Shown: in pieces, positions 8,450 through 18,761 of the stretch
Numbering within the stretch: the stretch's first letter is position 1
Layout of the letters: each line of letters starts with the position of its first letter
Source of the DNA: Oceanobacillus limi
GTDB taxonomy: Bacteria; Bacillota; Bacilli; Bacillales; Amphibacillaceae
Length of the DNA stretch: 61,762 bases
Assembly: GCF_900111445.1 (NCBI RefSeq)
Contig: NZ_FOHE01000001.1
Location: forward strand, 359,329 to 421,090
Direction: 5' to 3'
Notes under the pieces: model-generated
What the model was told of the DNA's origin: nothing
The model's input: only the letters and a program-made list of their open reading frames with translations
Databases searched by the model: none
Made by a program: the position numbers and the translations under genes

Positions 8450-9913
8450 ATGATGAATTTAGATGCAGCAATAAGGGATAGACAGAATGGTATATTATTC
8501 TACATTTTATTATTTTCATTATTCCTAGGATTGGGTGCTGAAGTAATTGTTGGTGCGCCGCTGGAGAATATGCTAGCACTAGGTGTTGGTGGAGGATTTT
8601 GTGTACTGTTAATGGGATTGTTTCAGTATAAAAAAATATATGGTAATCTTATCCCATATATCGCTGTAATTGGATTAGCTGGAGTAGCATTCACAATAAT
8701 TTTGAGCTCTGATTATGTAACAAACATGCTGTTTACGTTTTATGTCTTGGCTGTGGCAGCTGTTTCCTTATCACGCGCTGTGTTAATTACGGGTGGTGGA
8801 CTAGGGTTAACCTTACTCACATATTTTGTTGTGACAAAAGGATCTATACTAGGTTTTGATGTAAGAGCAACTGCGATAACAATTGTCTTTTTTGTTTTAG
8901 TGTTTATTGTATTGTTTATCCAAGTGAAGGTAGCGCGAAACTTTTTAACTGATATGCAATTTGCATTGGCTGAAAGCAATCAAAAATCAGAGGAGCAAAT
9001 GGAGCATGCACAATTTGTGCAATCCAGTGCCAAGGATGTACGGAAGCAAATGAATGCAATTGAAGCTGATAGTAATTTTAATGCACAAATAATGAAAGAA
9101 ATGAGAGAGGGATTTTATGAAATAACGAAAGCTAGCCAGACTCAGTCCGAAACAACAACGACCATTTCTACTACTACAGAGGATACGGCTCAATTGGTAG
9201 GAAAAATGTTGAGATCATTTGAACGAAGTACGAAGGATGGGGAAGAGTTAGTGAAATTATCATCTGAAGGGCAAATATCGATGGAGCGACTATCGGAAAC
9301 CATTACTGGGTTTCAGCAGTCTTTTGGGCAATTAACAGCTACGATGGAAAGTCTTGTAGATCGAATTCAAGAAAATAATCGATTTGCCGTGAAAATTCAA
9401 GATATCGCAGAGCAAACCAATTTATTAGCGCTTAATGCAAGTATTGAAGCAGCAAGAGCTGGAGAAGCAGGTAAAGGGTTTTCGGTTGTAGCAGCAGAAG
9501 TAAGAAAGCTCGCAGAAGTTTCACAGCATACGGCAAAACAAATAAGTGAAAATTTAGCATTGGTAGAGCAAGAAGCGCATGGAGCTCAAACAGAGGTAAT
9601 CAATAATAACGAACAACTTGAAGTAAGTGCTAATCGTACAAAAGAGGCAAGGAGTAACTTTGGGAAAATCACAGATCAGTTAAACAACTTCATTACATAC
9701 TTACAATACTTACAAAATCAAGCGACAGAAATTGATCAAGCTTCTGGGACAATTGACCGTTCAGTGGATGGCTTGGCTTCGGTAATCGAAGAGACAACGG
9801 CTACAATTGAAGAACTAGAAGCAATGGTGGATGAACAAGTAACACGAATAGGAAGTTTAGCGAAGGCAATTGAAAGCACAAACCAAGTGGCAGCAAGCTT
9901 AGAAAGTGTGTAA
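8450..9913 (+). CDS. Methyl-accepting chemotaxis-type receptor, HAMP-less, membrane sensor
   Basis: A 487-aa protein. Residues about 15-170 hold six or so hydrophobic helices with almost no outer loop; then comes a coiled-coil signalling domain whose hairpin tip reads [20 protein letters not shown] at about 318, followed by [16 protein letters not shown]. There is no HAMP domain and no extracellular ligand domain, so sensing must be through the membrane bundle or through partner proteins. Two ATGs are possible (8450 and 8453) after AAAGGGGGAC. No other chemotaxis gene is nearby. Confidence 0.92.
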   Translation: MMNLDAAIRDRQNGILFYILLFSLFLGLGAEVIVGAPLENMLALGVGGGFCVLLMGLFQYKKIYGNLIPYIAVIGLAGVAFTIILSSDYVTNMLFTFYVLAVAAVSLSRAVLITGGGLGLTLLTYFVVTKGSILGFDVRATAITIVFFVLVFIVLFIQVKVARNFLTDMQFALAESNQKSEEQMEHAQFVQSSAKDVRKQMNAIEADSNFNAQIMKEMREGFYEITKASQTQSETTTTISTTTEDTAQLVGKMLRSFERSTKDGEELVKLSSEGQISMERLSETITGFQQSFGQLTATMESLVDRIQENNRFAVKIQDIAEQTNLLALNASIEAARAGEAGKGFSVVAAEVRKLAEVSQHTAKQISENLALVEQEAHGAQTEVINNNEQLEVSANRTKEARSNFGKITDQLNNFITYLQYLQNQATEIDQASGTIDRSVDGLASVIEETTATIEELEAMVDEQVTRIGSLAKAIESTNQVAASLESV

Positions 9914-10020
9914 GTATATCATTTTTGAAATCGCTTACGTATAAGAAAAGACAATATTTACATTGGTTTCATCGTTATTTTACGTTCGTCTGGTAGAATG
10001 GCAGGGAGGAAGGGGTGTTG

Positions 10021-11313
10021 GTGAGAATGAATGAAAAAAAGAAAAAACAGCTTAGTTGGGCTTTATATGATTTTGGTAACTCAGCATTTGCGACAACGAT
10101 AATGGCAGCAGTTCTACCAGTTTATTACTCAAGTGTGGCTGCTAAGGGGTTAGATGAAGGCTTAGCAACGAGCTATTGGGGCTATTCTAATTCCATCGCA
10201 GTACTCATCGTTGCTATTTTAGCACCCATATTAGGAGCGATTAGTGATTATTCTGCAGCGAAGAAGAAGTTTTTACGCTTTTTTGCGTTTATGGGGATCA
10301 TTGCTAGTATCCTTTTAGCATTTGTTGGTGAAGGTCAATATATCTTTGCATCCGTTATATTTATCGTAGCTTCTATTGGATTTTCTGGTGCTAATATTTT
10401 TTATGACGCTTTTTTACCAGAAATAGCCGACGAAAGGGAAATGGATAAAGTTTCATCAAACGGATTTGCATTGGGTTATGTTGGTGGTGGACTATTATTA
10501 CTCGTAAATGTACTGATGATCTTAAATCCTAGCTGGTTTGGTTTGCCAAACACTACTGTTGCAAGTCAAGTTTCTTTCGTTACAGTTGGAGTGTGGTGGT
10601 TCGTATTTTCAATTCCACTTCTTATCCATATTAAAGACGAAAAAAGGACTTCTACGAAGAGGGATAAGTCCTATATTAGAATTGGGTTCTCTAGAGTAGG
10701 AGCTACTTTTAAGGAGATAAGGCAATACAAGCAGTTATTAATTTTTTTGTTTGCTTTTTGGATGTACAATGATGGGATATCTACGATCATTCGAATGGCT
10801 ACTATTTACGGAAGTGAGATTGGAATTGACCAGAATTCACTTATTGTTGCGCTGTTAATTACTCAATTTGTTGGAATTCCTTGCACTTTCTTTTTCGGTT
10901 GGTTAGCAACAAAAATTTCAGCAAAAAAAGCACTTATCCTATCCTTGTTCATTTATTTAGGGATCGTAATTTTAGGATACTTCATGTCCTCTGCTTTCCA
11001 TTTCTATTTACTAGCAGTCTGTGTGGGGCTTGTACAAGGTGGTGCCCAATCGTTGAGTAGGTCCATTTTTGGAAAAATGATTCCAGAAGGTAAGCAAGGC
11101 GAATTTTACGGATTTTACGGAATCTCTTCCAAGTTTGCGGCTATTTTTGGACCGTTCTTTTTTGGACTAGTAGGGCAACTTACTGGAAATCCTCGATTAG
11201 GAATTTTGTCATTGGTATTCTTCTTTATCGTGGGTATACTTTTACTAACACGTGTTAATGTGGATAAAGGCATTGAAGATGCCAAAAGAATGTCTACTGT
11301 TCATCCGAAATAG
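10021..11313 (+). CDS. MFS transporter, UMF1/Atg22-like family
   Basis: A 430-aa transporter of 12 membrane helices. The start QLSWALYDFGNSAFATTIMAAVLPVYY is diagnostic of the UMF1 (Atg22-like) family; GGAQSLSRSIFGKMIPEGKQGEFYGFYG near residue 340-367 is the other conserved block. The substrate is not known in bacteria; yeast Atg22 exports amino acids from the vacuole. The start is uncertain: GTG at 10021 is 6 nt after GGGAGGAAGGGG, whereas ATG at 10027 is 12 nt away. The small gene below follows after 18 bp, so they may be cotranscribed. Confidence 0.9.
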   Translation: MRMNEKKKKQLSWALYDFGNSAFATTIMAAVLPVYYSSVAAKGLDEGLATSYWGYSNSIAVLIVAILAPILGAISDYSAAKKKFLRFFAFMGIIASILLAFVGEGQYIFASVIFIVASIGFSGANIFYDAFLPEIADEREMDKVSSNGFALGYVGGGLLLLVNVLMILNPSWFGLPNTTVASQVSFVTVGVWWFVFSIPLLIHIKDEKRTSTKRDKSYIRIGFSRVGATFKEIRQYKQLLIFLFAFWMYNDGISTIIRMATIYGSEIGIDQNSLIVALLITQFVGIPCTFFFGWLATKISAKKALILSLFIYLGIVILGYFMSSAFHFYLLAVCVGLVQGGAQSLSRSIFGKMIPEGKQGEFYGFYGISSKFAAIFGPFFFGLVGQLTGNPRLGILSLVFFFIVGILLLTRVNVDKGIEDAKRMSTVHPK

Positions 11314-11331
11314 AGCAAGGGGGGGTTGGCG

Positions 11332-11484
11332 ATGAATATAAATAAGATTCGAAAAACATTATATAAAATCGCTCGAATATTGGGGGATGTTAACGCAGTT
11401 AAAAAAGGAAAAGTGGGAAAAAGAGTTGGGAGAAGAGTTGCAGGGAAAGCAACTGGAAAAGCATTACGAAAACTATTTAAATAA
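11332..11484 (+). CDS. Small very basic protein, 50 aa
   Basis: Reads MNINKIRKTLYKIARILGDV followed by a Lys/Arg/Gly/Ala-rich tail (NAVKKGKVGKRVGRRVAG, then KATGKALRKLFK). There are about 16 basic residues in 50 and only one acidic residue. The ATG follows AAGGGGGGGTTGGCG at good spacing, and the frame closes at TAA just before a strong terminator, which together support a real gene. It lies 18 bp after the MFS gene. The composition suggests nucleic-acid or acidic-membrane binding; function unknown. Confidence 0.8.
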   Translation: MNINKIRKTLYKIARILGDVNAVKKGKVGKRVGRRVAGKATGKALRKLFK

Positions 11485-11514
11485 CTTACTTTTTGAAAGA
11501 AGTCGGACAATTAC

Positions 11515-11548
11515 AAAAAACCTGCAAAACAGCTTTGCAGGTTTTTTT
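11515..11548. terminator. Bidirectional terminator
   Basis: AAAAAACCTGCAAA / CTTTGCAGGTTTTTTT around an ACAG loop, between the convergent small basic gene and the phospholipase-like gene. T-runs on both strands. Confidence 0.92.
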
Positions 11549-11554
11549 ACATGC

Positions 11555-12463
11555 TTAAACAATTGGATCACTATAACGGTTTTCTAGATGTAATTCTAAT
11601 GGTTTCCCTGTATCGTATGAAATATCACCAATTAAATCATAAAGATGGTTTTCGGTAACGTTGTCATCATTCCAATAACTTAAGATAGAGGAAGTGATTT
11701 CAATGGCTTCAATTCGGCCTTGTTCATAAAGATCAATAAAGCTTTTTGTACTTGGCTCTTTTGTTGCTGGATGATACCAAGTATCCTTATTTATATTCAA
11801 GTAATCCTCTTGATCTTTTAATGGACGGTGAGAAAATGATGATATCATTGATTTTAACAATAAATTTTTCCACCCGTATGGATCAGCTAAGATTTTTAAA
11901 GCCAATTTCATATCCTGATACGCTTTATTGATGTCTGTTTCATCCAATTTAACATTGTTATAATGCCTCTTAATGGTTTTATCCAAAAGATGTACGATGT
12001 CATCATGTAAGGATGATCCTACATTAATTTCCTTATATACTGGTACTTTCCATGTTTTTAAGTTTTTATCTTTTTCCATCATGATCGTATCAATTATCAC
12101 TTCTAGCTTTTGGTGTTTGTTCCCCTCGTATCCTGCACGGTAATGAATATATGGATGTGTGTTTCGATCAAGAATATGGTGCGTGACAAAACCGAATACA
12201 TAGGCACGTACATGATCATTAAGTGACTTTGCTGCGGTAATTAAATCCAATAAAAACGATCCGCATTGTTCTTGGTGTAGCTTTAGTCCTACCTCCTGGA
12301 CAGCATCCTCTTTTATCCACGGCCAAAAGTTATGGTAAAAGAATGGGTCAGGCCCTTGTGCTCCTAAATTCATGAACTTTTCGTTAGCTGGGAATGGATT
12401 TGGCTTTCCGATGGAGTCTACTACATCTTCGCAAAAAAGCATATGTGTCCATATATTAGGCAT
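11555..12463 (-). CDS. Zinc-dependent phospholipase C family protein
   Basis: A 302-aa protein without signal peptide. The N-terminus MPNIWTHMLFCEDV supplies the first metal-ligand His, and a second cluster lies at FGFVTHHILDRNTHPYIHYR (about residues 102-121), as in Zn_dep_PLPC-type proteins (phospholipase C/P1 nuclease fold); LGAQGPDPFFYH is another conserved block. The likely reaction is phospholipid or phosphodiester hydrolysis, but the cytoplasmic location makes the substrate uncertain. The ATG at 12463 follows AAGGGGGA by 5 nt; the longer frame to 12499 lacks a ribosome site. Confidence 0.85.
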   Translation of the reverse strand: MPNIWTHMLFCEDVVDSIGKPNPFPANEKFMNLGAQGPDPFFYHNFWPWIKEDAVQEVGLKLHQEQCGSFLLDLITAAKSLNDHVRAYVFGFVTHHILDRNTHPYIHYRAGYEGNKHQKLEVIIDTIMMEKDKNLKTWKVPVYKEINVGSSLHDDIVHLLDKTIKRHYNNVKLDETDINKAYQDMKLALKILADPYGWKNLLLKSMISSFSHRPLKDQEDYLNINKDTWYHPATKEPSTKSFIDLYEQGRIEAIEITSSILSYWNDDNVTENHLYDLIGDISYDTGKPLELHLENRYSDPIV

Positions 12464-12790
12464 TAAAATCCCCCTTATAAAAGCGAGTTTGTATATCACA
12501 AAGACATATGCTTTTATGAAAACAAAATTCGTTTATTACATTTCTATATCTAGTATAAAACAAAAAAGAGATGAATTGGTGGGAAAAGTAAAGACAATTT
12601 TGTGTCTATATGATTGTATTTGGTTGCGAAAAAATCTTATTCTACAAAAATTATTGTGTGAAGAATAAGTTATTCCTGGACAACAATAGAAAAATTCCCT
12701 TCTCTTAAACAGAAAAGGATTAAATATTATTAAAAATTTGGTACAATAGGATAGGGATTAAAATAGTAAAGACACTTGGGAGGAATACAT

Positions 12791-14176
12791 ATGGACTATC
12801 GTATAGAACGAGATACATTAGGTGAAGTTAAAGTTCCCGCTGAAAAAGCTTGGGGAGCACAGACACAGCGAAGTAAACAGAACTTTCCAATTGGTAACGA
12901 GAAAATGCCTAGCGAAATTATAAAAGCGTTTGCAATTTTGAAAAAGAGTGCAGCAAAAGCTAATAGTGATTTAGGTTTATTGGAGCCAAAGAAAGCAGAA
13001 GCCATTGCATATGCTGCAACACAAATAATTAATGATCAATTAGAAGACCATTTTCCATTAGTTGTATGGCAAACAGGAAGTGGAACACAATCGAATATGA
13101 ATGTAAACGAGGTTATTGCATTTGTTGGAAATGAATGGTTAGAGGAACAAGGAAGTGATCTTATATTACATCCAAATGATGATGTGAACAAATCACAAAG
13201 TTCGAATGACACCTATCCAACGGCAATGCATATTGCTACAGCATTAAAATTAGAAGATGTTGTACTGCCAGCACTTCGCACGCTGAAAAATACATTTAAA
13301 GGAAAAATGGATAAATTCCAAGACATTGTAAAAATTGGACGTACTCACTTACAAGATGCAACTCCACTTACCCTTGGTCAAGAAATTAGTGGTTGGCACC
13401 GTATGCTTGAAAAATCGGAGAATATGATTCGTGAAAGCCTTCAATACCTAAAGGAACTAGCAATTGGTGGCACGGCAGTAGGAACAGGCTTAAATGCACA
13501 TCCTGAGTTTTCTGAACGCGTATGTAAGGCGATTAATGAACATACGGGTAAAGATTTTGTATCTGCACCAAATAAATTTCATGCATTAACTGCTCATGAT
13601 GAGTCCGTATACGCACATGGTGCATTAAAAGCGTTAGCTGCTGATTTAATGAAGATTGCAAATGACGTTCGTTGGTTAGCTAGTGGCCCACGTTGTGGAA
13701 TTGGAGAAATCACGATACCTGCTAATGAACCAGGTAGCTCGATCATGCCAGGGAAAGTAAACCCTACGCAAAGTGAAGCAGTAACAATGGTTGCTGCGCA
13801 AGTGATGGGGAATGATGCAACGATTGGTTTTGCTGCCAGTCAAGGTAATTTTGAATTAAATGTATTTAAACCAGTAATTGCATACAACTTCCTACAATCT
13901 AGTCAATTATTAGCGGATAGTATGCTATCTTTTGATGAGCGTTGTGCTCAGGGAATCGAACCAAACCATGAACAAATCGAAAAATATTTAAATGATTCTT
14001 TAATGCTTGTAACTGCATTAAATCCTCATATCGGTTATGAGAATGCAGCTAAAATAGCGAAAAAAGCATTTAATGATAATGCTACTTTAAAAGAAACTGC
14101 AGTCGCGTTAGGACTTTTAACAGAAGAAGAGTTCGATAAATATGTGAATCCAAAAGAGATGACATATCCGAAATAA
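12791..14176 (+). CDS. citG: Class II fumarate hydratase
   Basis: A 461-aa TCA-cycle enzyme interconverting fumarate and L-malate. Landmarks are [14 protein letters not shown] (about residue 96-109), [16 protein letters not shown] (about 183-198, catalytic His) and the fumarase signature [13 protein letters not shown] (about 315). The length is typical of homotetrameric iron-independent FumC/CitG. The ATG at 12791 follows GGGAGGAATACAT. Monocistronic, with its own terminator. Confidence 0.97.
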   Translation: MDYRIERDTLGEVKVPAEKAWGAQTQRSKQNFPIGNEKMPSEIIKAFAILKKSAAKANSDLGLLEPKKAEAIAYAATQIINDQLEDHFPLVVWQTGSGTQSNMNVNEVIAFVGNEWLEEQGSDLILHPNDDVNKSQSSNDTYPTAMHIATALKLEDVVLPALRTLKNTFKGKMDKFQDIVKIGRTHLQDATPLTLGQEISGWHRMLEKSENMIRESLQYLKELAIGGTAVGTGLNAHPEFSERVCKAINEHTGKDFVSAPNKFHALTAHDESVYAHGALKALAADLMKIANDVRWLASGPRCGIGEITIPANEPGSSIMPGKVNPTQSEAVTMVAAQVMGNDATIGFAASQGNFELNVFKPVIAYNFLQSSQLLADSMLSFDERCAQGIEPNHEQIEKYLNDSLMLVTALNPHIGYENAAKIAKKAFNDNATLKETAVALGLLTEEEFDKYVNPKEMTYPK

Positions 14177-14185
14177 ACAGAGAAG

Positions 14186-14218
14186 ACCCCGCTTTGCCTA
14201 GCAAAAGCGGGGTTTTCA
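14186..14218 (+). terminator. Terminator after fumarase
   Basis: ACCCCGCTTT / AAAGCGGGGT stem with TTTTCATT tail. Confidence 0.9.
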
Positions 14219-14295
14219 TTCTTATTAATTATCCACTCCTGTACACTTCTTTAAAATTGTAGAAAAACATGAACAAATTACCAACAAATATTTGT

Positions 14296-14323
14296 GATAA
14301 GATTTGCAGATCTGCTCACAATA
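14296..14323 (+). promoter_or_regulatory. Candidate sigma-G (forespore) promoter for the SASP gene
   Basis: GATAA (14296-14300), 16 bp, CACAATA (14317-14323), close to the sigma-F/G pattern GMATR and CATnnTA. The initiation point would lie just before the AGGAGGTG site. No good sigma-A promoter is visible here. Expected biology supports it; the match is imperfect. Confidence 0.5.
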
Positions 14324-14345
14324 GTTAGTACAGGAGGTGATAAAC

Positions 14346-14552
14346 ATGGCTAACAACAACAGTTCAAATCAATTAGTTGTACCTGGCGCTCAACAAGCTC
14401 TTGACCAAATGAAATATGAAATCGCTACTGAATTTGGTGTTAACTTAGGAGCTGACACAACTTCTCGTGCTAACGGTTCAGTTGGTGGAGAAATCACGAA
14501 GCGTCTAGTACAAACTGCTCAACAACAACTAAATGGACAACAAACTCAATAA
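14346..14552 (+). CDS. Small acid-soluble spore protein, alpha/beta type
   Basis: A 68-aa DNA-coating spore protein. The family core is plain: [20 protein letters not shown], with the GPR protease cleavage region around YEIATEFGV, then [20 protein letters not shown] and LVQTAQQQL. It binds forespore DNA, protects it against UV and is degraded at germination. The ATG at 14346 follows CAGGAGGTGATAAAC. Monocistronic; the strong ribosome site and short leader fit very high expression. The exact ssp paralogue cannot be named. Confidence 0.97.
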   Translation: MANNNSSNQLVVPGAQQALDQMKYEIATEFGVNLGADTTSRANGSVGGEITKRLVQTAQQQLNGQQTQ

Positions 14553-14581
14553 CCATGGCCTCTAGGGGATAAACCCTGATG

Positions 14582-14615
14582 AAAAGGGAAAGTCGTTAAA
14601 GACTTTCCCTTTTTC
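14582..14615 (+). terminator. Terminator after the SASP gene
   Basis: AAAAGGGAAAGTC / GACTTTCCCTTTTT stem, GTTAAA loop. The following 14616-14890 holds no gene or clear motif. Confidence 0.93.
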
Positions 14616-14887
14616 TTATGGTAGGAAACGAACGGTTTGTTTTCTGATAGATGGTGTAAGTTACTAGTAGCCAAATAACTCGTGTAAAGCTAATCTCTAC
14701 GCATAAGGAAAAAGGACTTCAAATACCTGACATCTTAGCCTATTCAACTTTCGTGTCTAATGAATTAGTGGTAGTATTTACTAATCCTTTGAAAAAAATT
14801 CCATGAAACGATAAATCATTCAATGTTTTTAAATTAAAAATATTAATAAATGAATGAAATACGGATAAAATTAAGAAAACTTTCATC

Positions 14888-14940
14888 CATAACAAAAAAC
14901 CGAATGAATTCAGATTCACGAAAAATTGAATTCATCCGGT
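14888..14940 (-). terminator. Terminator of msmX
   Basis: On the minus strand ACCGGATGAATTCA pairs with TGAATTCATTCGGT and is followed by TTTTTTGTT. Confidence 0.85.
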
Positions 14941-14983
14941 CTTCCTTGAATTAGTACTTTGTTGTTCTAGCTGTCTTTATGAA

Positions 14984-16081
14984 TTAGCGAATACGAAGCT
15001 CAGATTCAGCATCAAAGAAGTGGCATTTATTCATATCAAATGCTAAATCAATTTTGTCTCCGCCTTTAATATCCGAACGGGAGTCAACACGTGCAATAAA
15101 GTCTTGCTCATTAACTTTCGAATAAAGGAATGATTCTGCACCCATTAATTCAGCAACATCGATTTGTGCTGTGATTTTCGTTTCTGGAGTTGATTCAATA
15201 AACACTGGCTCATCATGGATATCCTCCGGACGAATTCCAAGAATTACTTCCTTATTCACATATCCATTTTCACGAAGTGTTTTTAACTTACCTTCAGGAA
15301 CTTTTATTTTAACATTTTCCATTTCGAAATGCGTTTCGGTTAGCTTACCATTAAAGAAGTTCATAGATGGAGAACCGATAAACCCTCCTACGAAAACATT
15401 CTCTGGAAGATCATAAACATCCTTTGGCGCTCCAACTTGTTGAATAATACCATCCTTCATAACAACAAGACGAGTAGCCATTGTCATTGCTTCTGTTTGG
15501 TCATGCGTTACATAAATCGTAGTTGTTTGTAGACGCTGGTGGAGCTTTTGGATTTCTGCACGCATTTGTACACGTAGTTTCGCATCCAAGTTTGATAAAG
15601 GCTCATCCATCAAGAATACTTTCGCATCTCGTACAATTGCACGTCCAAGAGCAACACGTTGACGTTGTCCACCTGAAAGGGCTTTCGGTTTACGGTCTAA
15701 GTATGCTTCTAATCCTAAAATTTTCGCAGCATTTTGCACACGTTTATCAATTTCGTCTTTTTTAAATTTACGTAGCTTTAAGCCAAATGCCATGTTATCG
15801 TATACATTCATATGTGGATAAAGTGCATAGTTTTGGAATACCATTGCAATGTCACGGTCTTTAGGTGCAACATCATTCATCTTTTTATCATCAATGAATA
15901 ATCCGCCATCTGTAATTTCCTCTAGTCCTGCAATCATTCGTAGTGTTGTTGACTTTCCGCAACCAGATGGTCCAACAAATACGATAAATTCTTTATCTTG
16001 GATGTGAAGATTAAAGTCGTCCACTGCAATTACATCTTTATCATACTGTTTCTGAATATGTTCTAATCGTAATTCTGCCAT
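14984..16081 (-). CDS. msmX: Sugar ABC transporter ATPase, MsmX/UgpC type
   Basis: A 365-aa ATPase of the CUT1 sugar-import family: Walker [10 protein letters not shown] (about 38), [15 protein letters not shown]-loop, signature LSGGQRQR (about 135), Walker [14 protein letters not shown], then a MalK-like OB-fold regulatory domain (about 240-365, [10 protein letters not shown]). B. subtilis MsmX is a shared ATPase that energises several sugar importers lacking their own, which fits its position here without permeases. The ATG at 16081 follows TTGGAGGAATTAATA; a longer frame to 16165 has no ribosome site. Confidence 0.94.
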   Translation of the reverse strand: MAELRLEHIQKQYDKDVIAVDDFNLHIQDKEFIVFVGPSGCGKSTTLRMIAGLEEITDGGLFIDDKKMNDVAPKDRDIAMVFQNYALYPHMNVYDNMAFGLKLRKFKKDEIDKRVQNAAKILGLEAYLDRKPKALSGGQRQRVALGRAIVRDAKVFLMDEPLSNLDAKLRVQMRAEIQKLHQRLQTTTIYVTHDQTEAMTMATRLVVMKDGIIQQVGAPKDVYDLPENVFVGGFIGSPSMNFFNGKLTETHFEMENVKIKVPEGKLKTLRENGYVNKEVILGIRPEDIHDEPVFIESTPETKITAQIDVAELMGAESFLYSKVNEQDFIARVDSRSDIKGGDKIDLAFDMNKCHFFDAESELRIR

Positions 16082-16099
16082 TATTAATTCCTCCAATTT

Positions 16100-16113
16100 T
16101 GAAAGCGTTTTAC
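16100..16113 (-). promoter_or_regulatory. Candidate cre (CcpA) site upstream of msmX
   Basis: On the minus strand the site reads GTAAAACGCTTTCA, matching TGWNANCGNWNNCA except for the first two bases. It lies between a possible -10 (TATACT, about 16120-16127) and the msmX ribosome site, a position where CcpA would block transcription. Confidence 0.5.
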
Positions 16114-16153
16114 TATAATTAGTATATCCACATCTAGAAGCTTGGTAAATAGC

Positions 16154-16192
16154 AAAGATGCACAAAGAAGTTTTAACTCTTTGTGCATCTTT
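16154..16192 (-). terminator. Inverted repeat/terminator between pucR-type gene and msmX
   Basis: Perfect 15-bp arms AAAGATGCACAAAGA / TCTTTGTGCATCTTT with a 9-nt loop. It separates the regulator from msmX, which therefore seems to have its own promoter. Confidence 0.8.
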
Positions 16193-16205
16193 ACAAGTCT
16201 TCCTA

Positions 16206-17084
16206 TTACTTCTGATTTGCTAATAGAGCTAGGTATACTGGCAAGGCTTGATGAAAGTCTCTTACATCAATACCAGTATTCTCATTAAATTTATCTAATC
16301 GGTATTGGAGGCTGTTGCGATGCATATATAACTTTTTAGCTGCAACAGATATATTTAAATTGCTTTCTAAAAACACCTCAATCGTCTGTATTAGTTCTTG
16401 ATCATCGGCGAATCCTTTCAAAACGATACTTGATATATCCTGCTTTGTAGAGGTACTCGTTTGGTCGATGAGAAGATGTGGAATAGCTTCGACATAAGAA
16501 ATAACATTTCTTTCCGTGTAGGAAAAAGCTATTCTAGCACTATGGATAATGTATTGATAATGTTTTTGAACTGATTGTAAATCGGCTTGGAATGGTCCGA
16601 CTAGAAATTTAATCTTTACATATAGATCACTCATTAATATATCGATAATCTGTTTATAAGATATTGCTTCATTACTTTCATCTTCAACAATAATTCCTTC
16701 TTGTTGATTTTCCCATAAGATCGATATATCTGTAGGGAATAATTCTGTAATTGCTTCTTTAAATGATATGGGGTCAATTTGATTACTAGGAATAGAAAAG
16801 TAAACAAACCGAAACCTGTTTAGAGAATCCTCTTGTTTGGCTGAGTGGTGATGAATCCGCTTTTGCCACAACTTTTCTTTCTCGGTAGGAACGGGAAAGT
16901 TATGGTTGTAAGGCTCTAAGAATGTATGAAGTAACTGCTTATCTTTTACAGATAATTCACGTTTAAGAATTCCAATTAATTCTTTTTTTTCACTAAGGTA
17001 CCACTCGTACTCTGGGTCGATTTTATGTTCCATTGTATTGTATGTAATTAATGATGGGAAAATTTTTTTTAATTGGTCAATCAT
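16206..17084 (-). CDS. PucR/CdaR-type transcriptional regulator
   Basis: A 292-aa protein whose last 60 residues are a PucR C-terminal helix-turn-helix: [20 protein letters not shown] followed by [19 protein letters not shown] (about 230-270). The N-terminal 220 residues have no membrane segment or recognised sensor domain. Members of this family activate purine, sugar-diacid or amino-acid catabolic genes. It is followed by msmX on the same strand, so a role in carbohydrate use is possible but unproven. The ATG follows AAGAGGATTCTTACAT. Confidence 0.85.
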   Translation of the reverse strand: MIDQLKKIFPSLITYNTMEHKIDPEYEWYLSEKKELIGILKRELSVKDKQLLHTFLEPYNHNFPVPTEKEKLWQKRIHHHSAKQEDSLNRFRFVYFSIPSNQIDPISFKEAITELFPTDISILWENQQEGIIVEDESNEAISYKQIIDILMSDLYVKIKFLVGPFQADLQSVQKHYQYIIHSARIAFSYTERNVISYVEAIPHLLIDQTSTSTKQDISSIVLKGFADDQELIQTIEVFLESNLNISVAAKKLYMHRNSLQYRLDKFNENTGIDVRDFHQALPVYLALLANQK

Positions 17085-17359
17085 ATGTAAGAATCCTCTT
17101 TTCCTCTAGACCTTAATTTAATTATAGCAGTGTTCGATTAGGTAAAAAAATATTTTTGTGTTTTTGAGAAATTAACGAATCGCTATACATGAATCCGTTC
17201 GTTTGTTACACTTAGTCAAGGTTATAAATGGAGAAAAGCTGCATTGTTTTAGAAAGGTTTTTCTAGTAAATAATCTATATTACATAGTAAACTTTGGCAT
17301 TTACCATAATGACTTAGCAAATGGCAAGTTTACGATAAAAAATTTAAGGAGGCTATATC

Positions 17360-17719
17360 ATGCCAAATATTTATGATAGTGCATATGACCTAGAGAAAGC
17401 AATTCGTGAAAGTGAAGAATTTAAAGGATTAAAATCGGCTTTTGAAGCGGTAATGAATGATCCTTCGGCAAAGCAAATGTTTGAGAATTTCCGTGATACG
17501 CAAATGCAGTTACAGGAAAAACAAATGCAAGGACAAGAAATTACAGAGGAAGAAGTAGAGAAAGCTCGTAGTGTTGTTGAATTGGTGCAGCAACATGAGG
17601 ATATTTCTAAATTAATGGAAGAAGAGCAACGCTTAAACATGATGATTAATGAAATTAGCCAAATCATTACCAAACCACTAGAAGAGCTTTATGGTTCTCA
17701 AGAGGAAGCAGCAGAATAA
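17360..17719 (+). CDS. yheA: YlbF/YmcA-family protein YheA
   Basis: A 119-aa all-alpha, Gln/Glu-rich protein (coiled-coil-like stretch QMQLQEKQMQGQEITEEEVE at about 50-70) starting MPNIYDSAYDLEKAIRESEE. This matches YheA, a paralogue of the YlbF and YmcA regulators of RNase Y. Those act in an Fe-S complex; no cysteines are present here, so Fe-S binding is unlikely. The ATG follows TAAGGAGGCTATATC. Monocistronic. Cellular role unknown. Confidence 0.9.
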   Translation: MPNIYDSAYDLEKAIRESEEFKGLKSAFEAVMNDPSAKQMFENFRDTQMQLQEKQMQGQEITEEEVEKARSVVELVQQHEDISKLMEEEQRLNMMINEISQIITKPLEELYGSQEEAAE

Positions 17720-17732
17720 AGCCAAACGCGAG

Positions 17733-17764
17733 AAAACCCACAATTAATTTGTGGGTTTTTTTAT
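17733..17764 (+). terminator. Terminator after yheA
   Basis: AAAACCCACAA / TTGTGGGTTTT stem followed by TTTTATT. Confidence 0.92.
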
Positions 17765-17899
17765 TATTTTGTTAGTAATGTACAATTCAATTACAAAACA
17801 CATCTTACCAAATTTTAAAGCATTTAATTTTCAACGTGAAAATAAAGGAATTTTACAAAAAATAGCGAATTAAATAGTAAAAGAGAGGGGAATGAACTC

Positions 17900-18673
17900 A
17901 TGACAACCGTACAATTTGAAAGTGAAGATGGAATCTCATATATTCGATTAAATCGACCAGAACGCTACAATGCCTTAGACAAAAAAATGCTAGAGGATTT
18001 ATTAGAGGTCATTGAAAAAGTTGAAAATAACCATGATCGAATCGTAATTTTGTCTGGAAATGGAAATGCATTTTGTGCTGGTGGGGATATCAGTATGATG
18101 AAAGAATTCAGTAACCAGGATGTATTTGGGGAGATTATGGATACAATTGGGTTGATTGTACGAAAACTATACGTATTGAATAAAATTGTTATTTCAGCTG
18201 TTCAAGGATCTGCTGCTGGTTTGGGACTGAGTCTAGCTCTAACAGCAGATTATGTTATCGGCCAAAATGAATCTAAGTTTGGAATGCTATTTCTTGGTGT
18301 TGGATTGGCACCAGATGGTGGAGGGCATTTTTGGTTAGAACAGCGTTTAGGTGCTCAACGTGCGAAACAGTTTATTTGGGGAATGAAGCAAGTGCAAGGT
18401 CAAGTAGCAAAAAGTATGGGACTTGTTGATATACTTACAAATAAGAGTGTCGTAGAAGAAGCAACTAGACTTGGTCAAAAATTACTTACGACTCCAACTA
18501 TTGCTATGTTGAAAACAAAGCAAATGTATCATTCCAAAAATGTAAATACATTAGACTTTTACTTAAAAGAGGAAAAAAATCGCAATGGGACTTACGAAAT
18601 ACAGCAGATCATAAGGAAGGAGTTCATGCGTTTCTCGAAAAAAGAACTCCACAATTTACAGGAGAATAGATGA
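17900..18673 (+). CDS. yhaR: Enoyl-CoA hydratase/isomerase family protein (YhaR-like)
   Basis: A 257-aa crotonase-fold protein: the oxyanion-hole regions are FCAGGDISMM (about 57-66) and GSAAGLGLSLALTADY (about 103-118). Where catalytic ECH enzymes carry the first Glu it reads QGSAAGLG, and the second region is GLAPDGGGHFWL, so the Glu pair of classical hydratases is not obvious; isomerase or another activity is possible. Position next to yheA/yhzD/yhaQP matches B. subtilis yhaR. The ATG follows AGAGGGGAATGAACTC. Confidence 0.88.
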   Translation: MTTVQFESEDGISYIRLNRPERYNALDKKMLEDLLEVIEKVENNHDRIVILSGNGNAFCAGGDISMMKEFSNQDVFGEIMDTIGLIVRKLYVLNKIVISAVQGSAAGLGLSLALTADYVIGQNESKFGMLFLGVGLAPDGGGHFWLEQRLGAQRAKQFIWGMKQVQGQVAKSMGLVDILTNKSVVEEATRLGQKLLTTPTIAMLKTKQMYHSKNVNTLDFYLKEEKNRNGTYEIQQIIRKEFMRFSKKELHNLQENR

Positions 18674-18761
18674 GAAGGAATTTTTTCTGGTCTTATTAAG
18701 AAAACGGAAGATAAAATTAGAGAACAATGGCTAGTATGGGCCAAAAGTTTTTATGAAAACG

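Noticed and set aside
11387-11587. 66-aa rightward frame overlapping the basic small gene
   Set aside because: Different frame from the gene with a good ribosome site, and it reads through the terminator.
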